A stretch of DNA of 64,000 bases, taken from positions 248,001-312,000 of the forward strand of contig NZ_JBIQOI010000004.1 of NCBI RefSeq assembly GCF_044197065.1. Reading direction: 5' to 3'. The position numbers were made by a program, and so were the translations under genes. Positions 53,811 to 63,929 of this stretch are shown piece after piece (position 1 is the first letter of the stretch; every line of letters begins with the position of its first letter). The notes beneath the pieces were generated by a model. That model was not told the DNA's origin and did no database searches. It saw only the letters and a list, made by a program, of their open reading frames with translations. This stretch comes from Kluyvera ascorbata_C. GTDB taxonomy: Bacteria > Pseudomonadota > Gammaproteobacteria > Enterobacterales > Enterobacteriaceae.

Positions 53811-54817
53811 TATTGCCCTCCTGCAGAGGGTTGTGGTGGCGGCGTCCCCGCAGGCGGCGTGGCTAACCCGGTTGCCGGCGCGGGAAGCTGCGGCCCCATA
53901 GTCTCAGGAGACGGCAGTACCTGAGGCATCATCTGCATCAGACGTTCGTTGGCGACGCGATGCACCTCTTCCGGCGTCATCGGGTTGGTGCCGTTACGAT
54001 CTGCGCCCCACAGCAGCAGCAGATAGCGCAAACGCTGCAGACCCGCCGTTGGACGCGCCTGAATCACCGTATACGCGCGCTGCGTGTCCAGCTTAACGGA
54101 CGATACCACGCCAACCGGATAACCTTCCGGGAAACGACCACCCAGACCGGATGTCACCAGCACATCGCCGACGCGAATGTCGGTATTGGCTGGCAGATGC
54201 TCCAGTTGGAGATCGTCAGTACAGCCGTTACCGGCGGCAATCACACGAATATCGTTACGCAGAACCTGAATAGGCAGTGCGTGGGTGGCATCGCAAATCA
54301 GCAGCACGCGGCTGGTGAGCTTGGCGACGGCCACAACCTGACCGACAACGCCTTTATCGCTGATCACCGGCTGGCCTTCGTAAACACCGTTCACGCTGCC
54401 TTTGTCGATAACCACCTGGTCGCTGTAGGGATCGTTAACCGTTGAGATCACCTGCGTCACCATTTTTTGTTCGTCCTGGCGCAGCGGTGAACCTAACAGC
54501 TCACGTAAACGGGCATTTTCTTGTTTGTACTGACCGAGCATCAGCAGGTCACTGTTTTTCAGCAGCAGTTCCTGACGCAGCGCACGGTTTTCGAGTTCAA
54601 GCTGATCGCGTGAAGCCAGCGTTTGCGAAACGCTATCAAGCAGTTCACGAGGACCATTGGAAACAAAGTAGAAAGGACTGACGGCAGTATCCATGTACGT
54701 TCGGATTTGACTGAACATACCGAGACGGCTATCGGCGATAATGACACCCAGCGCCACCAGCACCGCCAGAATAAGGCGAATCTGCAGCGACGGGCCACGG
54801 CTAAAAATGGGCTTCAT
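53810..54817 (-). CDS. mreC: Rod shape-determining protein MreC
   Basis: MreC (335 aa) is the bitopic scaffold linking MreB to the cell-wall synthases. A membrane helix (about 12-30), coiled coil (about 65-105) and beta-barrel domains (about 110-270) are present. The Pro-rich tail is shorter than the 367-aa E. coli protein, but the core is complete. Confidence 0.97.
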   Translation of the reverse strand: MKPIFSRGPSLQIRLILAVLVALGVIIADSRLGMFSQIRTYMDTAVSPFYFVSNGPRELLDSVSQTLASRDQLELENRALRQELLLKNSDLLMLGQYKQENARLRELLGSPLRQDEQKMVTQVISTVNDPYSDQVVIDKGSVNGVYEGQPVISDKGVVGQVVAVAKLTSRVLLICDATHALPIQVLRNDIRVIAAGNGCTDDLQLEHLPANTDIRVGDVLVTSGLGGRFPEGYPVGVVSSVKLDTQRAYTVIQARPTAGLQRLRYLLLLWGADRNGTNPMTPEEVHRVANERLMQMMPQVLPSPETMGPQLPAPATGLATPPAGTPPPQPSAGGQ

Positions 54818-54849
54818 AGGCTATGCGTATTCTCGTGTCAGTGAAATTG

Positions 54850-54871
54850 AGGGTAGCCTTCTGGCTACCCT
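54850..54871 (-). other. Hairpin between mreB and mreC
   Basis: A 9-bp perfect stem (AGGGTAGCC/GGCTACCCT) lies in the 68-bp gap. No strong T run follows. Its place suits partial attenuation or processing, which would keep MreB in excess over MreC and MreD. Confidence 0.6.
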
Positions 54872-54885
54872 GAACCTCATGCTGA

Positions 54886-55929
54886 CTACTCTTCGCTAAA
54901 CAAGTCGCCGCCGTGCATGTCGATCATTTCCAGCGCCTTGCCGCCGCCACGCGCTACGCAGGTCAGCGGATCTTCAGCAACGACAACTGGAATACCGGTT
55001 TCTTCCATTAACAGGCGGTCAAGGTTGCGCAGCAGCGCGCCACCACCGGTCAGAACCATACCGCGCTCGGAGATGTCGGAAGCCAGTTCTGGCGGGCACT
55101 GTTCCAGTGCAACCATCACTGCGCTCACGATGCCCGTCAGAGGCTCCTGCAGCGCTTCGAGAATTTCGTTAGAGTTCAGCGTAAAGCCACGCGGAACACC
55201 TTCTGCCAGGTTACGGCCACGCACTTCGATTTCACGCACTTCGTCGCCCGGGTAAGCGGAGCCGATTTCGTGCTTGATACGTTCTGCGGTTGCTTCACCA
55301 ATCAGAGAACCGTAGTTACGGCGAACATAATTGATAATCGCTTCATCGAAGCGGTCGCCGCCGATACGTACGGAAGAGGAGTAAACCACACCGTTCAGGG
55401 AGATAACGGCCACTTCAGTGGTACCACCGCCGATATCCACAACCATGGAGCCTGTTGCTTCAGAAACCGGCAGGCCGGCGCCAATTGCAGCAGCCATTGG
55501 CTCTTCAATCAGGAACACTTCACGGGCGCCAGCGCCCTGAGCAGATTCACGGATCGCACGGCGTTCAACCTGAGTTGCGCCAACCGGTACACACACCAGT
55601 ACGCGCGGGCTTGGGCGCATAAAGCTGTTGCTGTGAACCTGTTTGATGAAGTGCTGGAGCATTTTTTCGGTGACGAAGAAGTCAGCGATTACGCCATCTT
55701 TCATCGGGCGAATCGCCGCGATGTTACCTGGCGTACGGCCCAGCATCTGTTTTGCGTCATGACCTACAGCGGCCACACTTTTCGGTGAACCGGCACGATC
55801 CTGACGAATGGCGACCACGGAAGGCTCATTCAATACGATGCCTTGTCCTTTTACGTAAATCAGGGTATTCGCGGTACCCAGGTCAATGGACAGGTCATTG
55901 GAAAACATGCCACGAAATTTTTTCAACAT
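54886..55929 (-). CDS. mreB: Rod shape-determining actin homologue MreB
   Basis: MreB (347 aa) is the bacterial actin that guides lateral cell-wall synthesis. The actin phosphate motifs [10 protein letters not shown] and [12 protein letters not shown] are intact. Same length as E. coli. Confidence 0.99.
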
Positions 55930-56235
55930 ACTAAGGGATAATCCTGAAAGCTGGGGCGGAAAAATAAAATCCGCTTACTTTACCAACCACACGCAGCAGC
56001 GACAAGGCGCAAAAATCATCTGCAACGGTGAAAATTAGTGCAGTTCGTTACCTCTGTTACAAATCCAACCTGAGTCCTTCAGTGCAGGAATACTCACTGC
56101 CGCTCCATCCTGGATTTGTCCCTGTCAAAGGTCGACACATGCATGTGTGCGTCTTTTTTCCCGGCGAGCAGACATGCACACTCCCGAAAAAAACCGCGCG
56201 CGTTATTCTACGTGATAAACACGTTAAACAGCAGG
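55930..56235. promoter_or_regulatory. mreB promoter region downstream of csrD
   Basis: This 306-bp gap between two minus-strand genes should hold the mreB promoters. A CACATGCATGTGTGC palindrome (56135-56150) and a related ATGCACAC about 25 bp later form an inverted-repeat cluster. No gene is supported. Confidence 0.5.
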
Positions 56236-58176
56236 TCAAACCGAATATCTTTGCGAATATTTTTTCACATTTGAGTCAAGTGGCTGGGAAGCAGCAAAAA
56301 AATCACCCTGACCGCCGAAAACTCCGCATTTGGTCAACTCTTGCCACTCGCCCCGGCTGCGGACTCCGGCGGCGAAAACCTGAATCGACGTACCCTTACA
56401 GGCTTCAACCAGACTTTGCACCAACAGCTGATTCTGACTGCGTTTTTCAATATTGCGCACCAGTACCGGATCGAGCTTAATCAGCTCAACCTCAAGCTGC
56501 TTAATCCAGGTGGTACTGACTAAGGCTAAACCTGCCTGCGTTACCGCAACCCGAACGCCTAATGCATGAATTAAACGAACGACTGGCTGTAAACGCGTCA
56601 TATGTTGACAGACATCTACCTCTGCAAGTTCAAAAATAATCCGTCGACGTTGAGATTTTTCGCACTGCATCAATGTATCACGCAGCCAGCGCTGGAATCG
56701 CGGGCGAATAAGCGACTCAACCGTCACCTGAATCGCCAGGTTTTCCTCTGGCCAGAAACCAAGGAATGGGATCAGGCGAGTAATCTGCTGGCGGTCATAT
56801 TCTTCGCCAAGGCCAAACTCCAGCACCATCGGCATATATTCCGCGGCGATAACCTCTTCTTTACCGTCAAAAATACGGCACATCAGTTCACGGTGATGAA
56901 CGCTGCCGTCGAGGTTGACCGCCGGTTTTTGGTAAAGGCGCGGGCCGCCGCGGCTGAGCATCTGCTCAATCAGGGTGCGCCAGCGGACGTTCCCGCGCCC
57001 TTTCTCCGGCAGCGAGTCATCGTAAATCGCCCAACTGTTACTGCCCTGTAGCACCGCATTGCGTACCGCCGCCTCAGCGTGCTCCATGACCTGCTCGGTG
57101 GTCTGCCCGCCGCGCCAGGCGCAAATGCCGATGTGCATCATGTCATCACGGTCGAGGATTTTCGCCAGCGGGAGTCCATCAATGGCTTTGAGCAGTTGCC
57201 CGGCGATGCTGTCGGCTTCTTTTAAGGTGCGATGCGGTAGCAGGACGGTAAAGTCGCTGCGGCGATAGCGCGCCAGCAACGCTCCGGGGTAACGCATAAT
57301 AAAGGTGGAAAGCAGATTGATGAGCGTAAAGACATGTTCTTCCGCCGCGGCCCGGCCCCAGTTGTCGCGCAGGAAGTCAAAGTCCGGCAGGCGGATCATC
57401 ATCACAATGCCGTGCGACCCCACGTTTTCCTGATCGTCGAGCAGCGTCGCAAGCTGGTTATCAAAGAACAGTCGGTTACTCAGCCCGGTTTTCGAGTCCT
57501 GAGCCGCGTAGGAGCGAATCAGCGTATCCAGTCGGCTACGCTGTTCTCCGGCAAACTGGATCTCAGAGAGCAACATATCCAGCGCCGAACTGGTGCGGGC
57601 GGGCCATTCATGGATATTACCTTTGGCTTTCGGCCCGCGCTCGCCGTTAAGAATACGAATAGAGCGCAGCTCCAGCAGTTCTTCCCCCGCCAGCTGTCGA
57701 CGCAGCCAGCGCACGGCGATAAACACCACCAGCACCATAAAGGCAATGGTAATGGTCAGCGGCGCGGTGGTCATCAACGAGCGGAAATAGTTAGCCATCG
57801 GGTCCTGATAGACCAGATGAATCTTCATGCCGGGATGTTTCAGTGACGAGACTTCCATCTCGCGGTACTGATAGTGGCTACCTACCGGCAGATAGCTGCT
57901 GGTACGGCTATGCTGGAGCAGCGTTTTTCCATTCTGCGTGAAATCGATACGGACGATATCAAGCGGCACCATGATTTCATCAAGCTGATCGTCGAGCTTG
58001 TCGAACGGCGTGTTAACCAGGCGGTTATCCAATACCGTTGCCACGGCCTGCACACGACTGGCTATCTTGTACTGTATGCCGTTATAAAAACTCAGTGAGG
58101 AGCCAATTAACGTCACAAAGATGGTAAGCCCGGTTAAGAGCGTAAAAAAGGCTGAGAACTTCGTCGTTAATCGCAT
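56236..58176 (-). CDS. csrD: CsrD, RNase E-dependent decay factor of CsrB/CsrC
   Basis: CsrD (646 aa) directs RNase E to the sRNAs CsrB and CsrC. Two membrane segments flank a periplasmic domain (about 8-155), followed by degenerate GGDEF and EAL domains: the GGDEF motif reads RRSDF and the EAL motif reads ELM, as in known CsrD, so it is not a c-di-GMP enzyme. The gene diverges from acuI. Confidence 0.96.
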   Translation of the reverse strand: MRLTTKFSAFFTLLTGLTIFVTLIGSSLSFYNGIQYKIASRVQAVATVLDNRLVNTPFDKLDDQLDEIMVPLDIVRIDFTQNGKTLLQHSRTSSYLPVGSHYQYREMEVSSLKHPGMKIHLVYQDPMANYFRSLMTTAPLTITIAFMVLVVFIAVRWLRRQLAGEELLELRSIRILNGERGPKAKGNIHEWPARTSSALDMLLSEIQFAGEQRSRLDTLIRSYAAQDSKTGLSNRLFFDNQLATLLDDQENVGSHGIVMMIRLPDFDFLRDNWGRAAAEEHVFTLINLLSTFIMRYPGALLARYRRSDFTVLLPHRTLKEADSIAGQLLKAIDGLPLAKILDRDDMMHIGICAWRGGQTTEQVMEHAEAAVRNAVLQGSNSWAIYDDSLPEKGRGNVRWRTLIEQMLSRGGPRLYQKPAVNLDGSVHHRELMCRIFDGKEEVIAAEYMPMVLEFGLGEEYDRQQITRLIPFLGFWPEENLAIQVTVESLIRPRFQRWLRDTLMQCEKSQRRRIIFELAEVDVCQHMTRLQPVVRLIHALGVRVAVTQAGLALVSTTWIKQLEVELIKLDPVLVRNIEKRSQNQLLVQSLVEACKGTSIQVFAAGVRSRGEWQELTKCGVFGGQGDFFAASQPLDSNVKKYSQRYSV

Positions 58177-58396
58177 CCCTGTGTTAACTCCGTGGGTTAA
58201 TCATCCCCGACAGAGAGCCGGGCGCCTGTGTCCGTACATTACTATCAGAAGTAAGCACTAACATATCAAACCAGGTCGGCATACTACCAAACCTGGCGGA
58301 TCTGGCAATTTATTGCGCCAAATCGCCAACAAATAATGATAAACGAGTATAGTCCCCGGTAAATTTTTTCACTATCAGTCCATGTAAGGAAGGGTT

Positions 58397-59371
58397 ATGC
58401 AGGCACTCATCTTAGAACAGCAGGATGGTAAAACTATCGCCGCAGTGAAGACCGTTGACGACAGTCTGCTGCCGCCAGGTAACGTCACTGTCGATATCCA
58501 GTGGTCCAGCCTGAACTATAAAGACGCACTCGCTATCACCGGAAAAGGGAAAATCATCCGTAACTTCCCGATGGTGCCAGGCATCGACTTTGCCGGGACG
58601 GTTCACGCCAGCGATGACGCGCGCTTTGCACCGGGCCAGCAGGTGCTGCTGACCGGCTGGGGCGTGGGCGAAAACCATTGGGGCGGCCTGTCCGAGCGCG
58701 CGCGCGTCAACGGCGACTGGCTGGTACCGCTGCCCGCAGGCCTGGATGGACGCAAAGCGATGATCATCGGCACCGCGGGCTTCACCGCGATGCTGTGCGT
58801 GATGGCATTGGAAGATGCGGGCGTGCGCCCTGAAGAGGGTGAAATCGTGGTGACGGGCGCCAGCGGCGGCGTCGGCAGTACCGCTATCGCCCTGCTGCAT
58901 AAGCTGGGCTATCAGGTAGCGGCGGTGTCCGGTCGCGAAAGCACCCATAGCTACCTTCGCGCGCTGGGGGCAAACCGTATTCTGGGTCGCGATGAGTTCG
59001 CGGAAACCCGTCCGCTGGAAAAACAGATCTGGGCCGGTGCGGTCGATACCGTTGGCGATAAAGTGCTGGCCAAAGTGCTGGCGCAGATGAACTACGGCGG
59101 TTGTGTCGCGGCCTGTGGCCTGGCCGGTGGCTTTGCGCTGCCTACCACCGTGATGCCGTTCATCCTGCGTAACGTTCGTCTACAAGGCGTGGATTCAGTG
59201 ATGACACCAGCGGCACGCCGCGCACAAGCATGGAAACGTCTGGTTACCGATTTACCAGAATCCTTCTTCGCGCAGAGCGCAACGGAGATAAACCTTTCTC
59301 AAGCGCCTGAATTTGCAGATAAAATTATCAGTAATCAGATTCAGGGTCGCACCCTGGTGAAAATCGACTAA
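58397..59371 (+). CDS. acuI: Acrylyl-CoA reductase AcuI (YhdH)
   Basis: AcuI (324 aa) is a medium-chain, zinc-free NADPH-dependent reductase that turns acryloyl-CoA to propionyl-CoA and so removes acrylate. The NADPH motif TGASGGVGSTAIALL and the conserved GWGVGENHWGG are present. Same length as E. coli. AAGGAAGGG precedes the ATG. Confidence 0.96.
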   Translation: MQALILEQQDGKTIAAVKTVDDSLLPPGNVTVDIQWSSLNYKDALAITGKGKIIRNFPMVPGIDFAGTVHASDDARFAPGQQVLLTGWGVGENHWGGLSERARVNGDWLVPLPAGLDGRKAMIIGTAGFTAMLCVMALEDAGVRPEEGEIVVTGASGGVGSTAIALLHKLGYQVAAVSGRESTHSYLRALGANRILGRDEFAETRPLEKQIWAGAVDTVGDKVLAKVLAQMNYGGCVAACGLAGGFALPTTVMPFILRNVRLQGVDSVMTPAARRAQAWKRLVTDLPESFFAQSATEINLSQAPEFADKIISNQIQGRTLVKID

Positions 59372-59447
59372 GCACTTATTTTTCAAGGCGCACTCGCGTT
59401 AATTTGACTCCTCCGCCATGCTTAACAAAAGCCTGCCGGAGGAAGTC

Positions 59448-60446
59448 ATGAAATCCCGTAAATTAACTGAAGCAGACGTCACCGCCGAGTCTGTTTTTAT
59501 GCTTCAGCGCCGCCAGGTGCTGAAGATGCTTGGTATCAGCACCGCTGCCGCCTCACTTCCACTGCACGCCTCCAGTCTGACGGACTGGTTCAAAGGTAAC
59601 GACCGCCCGCCAGCCCCGGCAGGAAAACCGCTGACGTTCAGCAAGCCAGATGAATGGCAGAGCACACTGACGCTGACACCAGAAAATAAAGTCACCGGCT
59701 ATAACAACTTCTATGAATTCGGCCTCGATAAAGCCGACCCCGCCGCTAACGCCGGGAGCCTCCCCATAGATCCATGGAAGCTCACCATTGGCGGTGAAGT
59801 CGCAAAACCGCTAACGCTCGATCATGACGATTTAACCAAACGCTTCCCGCTGGAACAGCGTATCTATCGTATGCGCTGCGTTGAGGCCTGGTCGATGGTG
59901 GTGCCGTGGATTGGTTTCCCACTGCATAAACTGCTGGCCGCCGTTGAGCCCACCAGCAACGCGAAGTATGTAGCATTTAAAACGCTCTACTCCCCTGAGC
60001 ACATGCCTGGGCAGAAAGACCGGTTTATCGGCGGTGGTCTTGCTTATCCTTATATAGAAGGATTGCGCCTGGACGAAGCCATGAATCCGCTCACGCTACT
60101 CACCGTCGGCGTTTATGGTAAAGCGTTACCGCCGCAAAACGGCGCGCCGATCCGCCTGACGGTGCCGTGGAAATACGGCTTTAAGGGGATAAAATCCATC
60201 GTCAGCATTATGCTGACCCGCGAGCGCCCGGACTCCACATGGAACCTGGCCGCACCGGACGAATATGGTTTTTTTGCCAACGTGAACCCGCATGTCGATC
60301 ATCCGCGCTGGTCTCAGGCGACGGAGCGTTTTATCGGTTCCGGCGGTATTCTCGACGTGCAGCGCCAACCGACGCTGCTGTTTAACGGCTATGCCAATGA
60401 AGTGGCTTCGCTTTATCGTGGAATGAATTTGCGGGAGAATTTTTAA
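59448..60446 (+). CDS. msrP: Periplasmic methionine sulfoxide reductase, catalytic subunit MsrP
   Basis: MsrP (332 aa; old name YedY) is a molybdopterin enzyme that repairs oxidised methionine in periplasmic proteins. A Tat signal has Arg21-Arg22 in QRRQVLKMLG. The molybdenum ligand Cys144 lies in RMRCVEAW. The start at 59448 has GGAGG at ideal spacing; an ATG at 59418 is rejected. Next to msrQ, which it overlaps by one base. In E. coli the pair is elsewhere on the chromosome. Confidence 0.95.
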   Translation: MKSRKLTEADVTAESVFMLQRRQVLKMLGISTAAASLPLHASSLTDWFKGNDRPPAPAGKPLTFSKPDEWQSTLTLTPENKVTGYNNFYEFGLDKADPAANAGSLPIDPWKLTIGGEVAKPLTLDHDDLTKRFPLEQRIYRMRCVEAWSMVVPWIGFPLHKLLAAVEPTSNAKYVAFKTLYSPEHMPGQKDRFIGGGLAYPYIEGLRLDEAMNPLTLLTVGVYGKALPPQNGAPIRLTVPWKYGFKGIKSIVSIMLTRERPDSTWNLAAPDEYGFFANVNPHVDHPRWSQATERFIGSGGILDVQRQPTLLFNGYANEVASLYRGMNLRENF

Positions 60447-61045
60447 TGCGTTTAACGGCTAAACAGGTCACCTGGCTGAAGGTTTTCCTGCATCTTGCGG
60501 CCTTTTTGCCGTTTGTCTGGCTGTTCTGGGCCGTTTCTCAGGGGCTACTCAGCGCCGACCCGGTGAAGGATATTCAACATTTTACCGGTAGGATGGCTCT
60601 GAAATTACTGCTGGCGACCTTGTTGGTCGCCCCGCTGGCGCGCTACGCTAAACAACCGCTGCTGATTCGCACCCGTCGCCTGCTGGGATTATGGTGCTTT
60701 GCATGGGCCACCATCCATCTCACCAGCTACAGCGTTCTGGAGCTGGGTATCCGGAATTTGTCGCTATTAGGGCAGGAGATCGCCACACGTCCTTATCTTC
60801 TGCTGGGATTTGCCTGCTGGCTGATTTTATTGGCCCTGGCGGTGACATCTACCCAGGCAATGCAGCGAAAATTGGGCCGACGCTGGCAGCTTTTGCATAA
60901 CTTCGTCTATCTTGTCGCGATCCTCGCACCGATACATTTCCTGTGGTCGGTAAAGATTATCTCACCACAACCGGTTATCTACGCAGCCATCGCGATCGTG
61001 CTTTTAGCCTGCCGTTATAAGAAGTTTCGCCAGTGGTGGCGCTAG
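60446..61045 (+). CDS. msrQ: MsrQ, haem-binding membrane subunit
   Basis: MsrQ (199 aa; old name YedZ) is the b-type cytochrome that passes quinol electrons to MsrP. Six hydrophobic segments and haem-ligand His residues (in QHFTGRMAL, TIHLTSY and LLHNFVYLVAILAPIHFLW) are visible. The start TAATG overlaps the msrP stop. Confidence 0.95.
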   Translation: MRLTAKQVTWLKVFLHLAAFLPFVWLFWAVSQGLLSADPVKDIQHFTGRMALKLLLATLLVAPLARYAKQPLLIRTRRLLGLWCFAWATIHLTSYSVLELGIRNLSLLGQEIATRPYLLLGFACWLILLALAVTSTQAMQRKLGRRWQLLHNFVYLVAILAPIHFLWSVKIISPQPVIYAAIAIVLLACRYKKFRQWWR

Positions 61046-61163
61046 TTTCGTGAGATGTGCGGTTTACCGCAATTCTCTTATAGTCAGACGTTCTTTACAC
61101 GATAGCAGTTGATAATCTTCCCTGATAAGACCAGTATTTAGCTGCCAAATGCTACGAAATAGT

Positions 61164-61169
61164 TATAAT
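61164..61169 (+). promoter_or_regulatory. Probable aroQ-accBC promoter (-10 box)
   Basis: A perfect TATAAT lies 110 bp before aroQ; the -35 is unclear. It probably drives aroQ-accB-accC, which have short gaps of 22 and 10 bp. Confidence 0.5.
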
Positions 61170-61279
61170 GTGCGACCTTGGTTTTCCCGACCGGGTTTTT
61201 ACCCCCCCGAAAGGGTGACAATCGCGCATCGAAGGTATATTTTGTTTTTTACCCGAGAATTGCAGGAGATAGCAGCACA

Positions 61280-61732
61280 ATGACTGACAAGTTTCGCATT
61301 TTGCTTTTGAACGGTCCGAACCTGAATATGTTAGGCACCCGTGAGCCAGAGAAGTACGGCACGCTGACGCTTTCCCAGATCGTAAGCCGCTTAACCGCGG
61401 AAGCTGAAACCCTGAACGTCACGCTCGACAGCCTGCAATCCAACGCCGAGTACGTCCTCATCGACCGTATTCATCAGGCTAAAGACAATATTGACTATAT
61501 CCTGATTAATCCGGCCGCGTTCACGCACACGAGCGTTGCCCTTCGCGATGCGTTGCTGGCGGTGAGTATCCCGTTTATCGAGATCCACCTGAGCAACGTC
61601 CATGCGCGCGAACCATTCCGCCATCACTCGTATCTGTCTGATATCGCTTCTGGCGTTATCTGCGGACTCGGGGCTGACGGCTATTCATACGCTTTACAGA
61701 CGGCGGTAAAACGCCTGTCACAATCAAACTAA
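61280..61732 (+). CDS. aroQ: Type II 3-dehydroquinate dehydratase
   Basis: AroQ (150 aa) dehydrates 3-dehydroquinate in the shikimate pathway. NGPNLNMLGTREPEKYG contains the catalytic Tyr, and IEIHLSNVHAREPFRHHS the catalytic His. The start at 61280 (MTDKFRILLLN) has GGAG upstream; longer frames are rejected. E. coli K-12 uses only the type I enzyme AroD, so this gene marks a different genus; a separate aroD may exist outside the window. Confidence 0.96.
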   Translation: MTDKFRILLLNGPNLNMLGTREPEKYGTLTLSQIVSRLTAEAETLNVTLDSLQSNAEYVLIDRIHQAKDNIDYILINPAAFTHTSVALRDALLAVSIPFIEIHLSNVHAREPFRHHSYLSDIASGVICGLGADGYSYALQTAVKRLSQSN

Positions 61733-61754
61733 ACAAAGAGTACGGAACCCACTC

Positions 61755-62216
61755 ATGGATATTCGTAAGATTAAAAAACTGATCGAGCTGGTCGAAGAGT
61801 CTGGCATCAACGAACTGGAAATTTCTGAAGGTGAAGAGTCAGTGCGCATCAGCCGCTCTGCTCCGAACACCGGTATGCCAGTGATGCAACAGGCCTACGC
61901 AGCGCCTGTCATGCAAGCGCAAGCACCTGTTGCAGCAGCCGCACCAGCTGCAGTTGAAGCTCCGGCTAAAGCTGAAATCAGTGGTCACATCGTACGTTCC
62001 CCGATGGTTGGTACTTTCTATCGCACCCCAGGCCCGGACGCGAAAGCATTCGTGGAAGTTGGTCAGAAAGTAAACGTAGGCGATACCCTGTGCATCGTTG
62101 AAGCGATGAAAATGATGAACCAGATCGAAGCTGACAAAGCAGGGACTGTGAAAGCAATCCTGGTAGAAAGCGGTCAGCCAGTTGAATTTGACGAGCCTCT
62201 GGTCGTCATCGAGTAA
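61755..62216 (+). CDS. accB: Biotin carboxyl carrier protein
   Basis: AccB (153 aa) is the biotin carrier of acetyl-CoA carboxylase. The N-terminal region (MDIRKIKKLIELVEESG), an Ala/Pro-rich linker slightly shorter than in E. coli, and the biotinyl domain with Lys119 in EAMKMMN are present. Co-transcribed with accC. Confidence 0.98.
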   Translation: MDIRKIKKLIELVEESGINELEISEGEESVRISRSAPNTGMPVMQQAYAAPVMQAQAPVAAAAPAAVEAPAKAEISGHIVRSPMVGTFYRTPGPDAKAFVEVGQKVNVGDTLCIVEAMKMMNQIEADKAGTVKAILVESGQPVEFDEPLVVIE

Positions 62217-62226
62217 CGAGGCGAAG

Positions 62227-63576
62227 ATGCTGGATAAAATTGTCATCGCCAACCGCGGCGAGATTGCACTGCGTATTCTTCGTGCCTGTAAAGAACTGGG
62301 CATCAAGACCGTGGCTGTGCACTCCACTGCGGACCGCGATTTAAAACACGTACTGCTGGCGGATGAAACGGTCTGTATTGGCCCGGCTCAGTCCGTAAAA
62401 AGCTATCTGAACATCCCGGCTATTATCAGCGCTGCTGAGATCACCGGGGCTGTTGCGATTCACCCAGGCTATGGCTTCCTCTCTGAGAACGCCAACTTTG
62501 CCGAGCAGGTTGAACGTTCCGGCTTTATCTTCATCGGCCCGAAAGCCGACACCATTCGCCTGATGGGCGACAAAGTGTCCGCGATCACCGCCATGAAGAA
62601 AGCGGGCGTACCAACCGTTCCTGGCTCTGACGGCCCGCTGGGCGAAGATATGGACGTTAACCGCGCGCATGCTAAACGCATCGGCTACCCGGTTATCATC
62701 AAAGCCTCCGGCGGCGGCGGCGGTCGCGGTATGCGCGTTGTGCGCAACGACGCAGACCTGGCGCAGTCTATTGCCATGACCAAAGCGGAAGCCAAAGCGG
62801 CTTTCAGCAACGACATGGTTTACATGGAAAAATACCTGGAAAATCCTCGCCACGTCGAGATTCAGGTACTGGCTGACGGTCAGGGCAACGCTATCTATCT
62901 GGCTGAACGTGACTGCTCCATGCAGCGTCGTCACCAGAAAGTTGTCGAAGAAGCACCAGCGCCGGGTATTACCCCGGAACTTCGTCGCTACATCGGCGAA
63001 CGCTGCGCGAAAGCGTGCGTGGATATCGGCTACCGTGGCGCAGGTACTTTCGAGTTCCTGTTCGAAAACGGCGAGTTCTATTTCATCGAAATGAACACCC
63101 GTATCCAGGTAGAGCACCCGGTTACCGAGATGATCACCGGCGTTGACCTTATCAAAGAGCAGCTGCGTATCGCTGCCGGTCAGCCGCTGTCCATCAAGCA
63201 AGAAGAAGTCCATGTCCGTGGCCATGCGGTAGAATGCCGTATCAACGCCGAAGACCCAGACACCTTCCTGCCAAGCCCGGGTAAAATTACCCGCTTCCAC
63301 GCGCCGGGCGGCTTTGGCGTTCGTTGGGAATCTCATATTTACGCTGGCTACACCGTACCACCGTACTATGACTCAATGATCGGCAAACTCATCTGTTACG
63401 GTGAGACCCGTGACGTGGCAATTGCTCGCATGAAGAACGCGCTGCAGGAACTGATCATCGACGGTATCAAAACCAACGTTGATCTGCAGATGCGTATCAT
63501 GGCCGACGAGAACTTCCAGCATGGTGGTACCAACATCCACTACCTGGAGAAAAAACTCGGATTACAGGAAAAATAA
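62227..63576 (+). CDS. accC: Biotin carboxylase
   Basis: AccC (449 aa) carboxylates the biotin of AccB with ATP and bicarbonate. ATP-grasp features include KASGGGGGRGMR and the EHPVTEMITG end of the active site. The start at 62227 (MLDKIVIANRGEIALR) matches E. coli; a frame open 15 codons further up overlaps accB and is rejected. Confidence 0.99.
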   Translation: MLDKIVIANRGEIALRILRACKELGIKTVAVHSTADRDLKHVLLADETVCIGPAQSVKSYLNIPAIISAAEITGAVAIHPGYGFLSENANFAEQVERSGFIFIGPKADTIRLMGDKVSAITAMKKAGVPTVPGSDGPLGEDMDVNRAHAKRIGYPVIIKASGGGGGRGMRVVRNDADLAQSIAMTKAEAKAAFSNDMVYMEKYLENPRHVEIQVLADGQGNAIYLAERDCSMQRRHQKVVEEAPAPGITPELRRYIGERCAKACVDIGYRGAGTFEFLFENGEFYFIEMNTRIQVEHPVTEMITGVDLIKEQLRIAAGQPLSIKQEEVHVRGHAVECRINAEDPDTFLPSPGKITRFHAPGGFGVRWESHIYAGYTVPPYYDSMIGKLICYGETRDVAIARMKNALQELIIDGIKTNVDLQMRIMADENFQHGGTNIHYLEKKLGLQEK

Positions 63577-63592
63577 TCCTGTTATCGCAGCA

Positions 63593-63622
63593 AAAGGCCG
63601 GATTTCCCGGCCTTTTTTCTTT
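63593..63622 (+). terminator. Terminator of accBC
   Basis: AAAGGCCGG/CCGGCCTTT stem followed by TTTTTCTTTTT. Confidence 0.93.
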
Positions 63623-63686
63623 TTCTCTCCCCTCATCTTTTCCTTGCGGTACAATCCCCGCTTTCTTCATCCACAAGGGACAAAAA

Positions 63687-63929
63687 ATGGACAGGCGTTT
63701 TGTTCAGGCCCATAAAGAGGCGCGCTGGGCGCTTTGGCTAACCCTTCTCTATCTTGCTGCGTGGTTAGCGTGTGCTTACTTACCTGACTCCACGCAGGGT
63801 ATCACAGGTCTACCGCACTGGTTTGAAATGGCCTGCCTGCTGATGCCGCTGATTTTTATTTTGCTGTGCTGGCTGATGGTCCGCTTTGTCTTCCGCGACA
63901 TCCCGCTGGAGGATAAAGATGCAAACTGA
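63687..63929 (+). CDS. yhdT: YhdT small membrane protein
   Basis: YhdT (80 aa) is a DUF997 protein with two membrane segments (about 15-32 and 47-68). It is always found before panF and overlaps its start by 11 bp, so it is probably co-translated with the pantothenate transporter. Function unknown. Confidence 0.94.
   Translation: MDRRFVQAHKEARWALWLTLLYLAAWLACAYLPDSTQGITGLPHWFEMACLLMPLIFILLCWLMVRFVFRDIPLEDKDAN

Noticed and set aside
56135..56215. CATGCATG/GTGTGC repeats before mreB as a mobile-element end
   Set aside because: They are short, have no target duplication and no associated transposase; more likely a local regulatory palindrome.
62341..63336. 331-codon minus-strand open frame inside accC
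   Set aside because: Same reason: shadow of accC codon usage, no recognisable domain.
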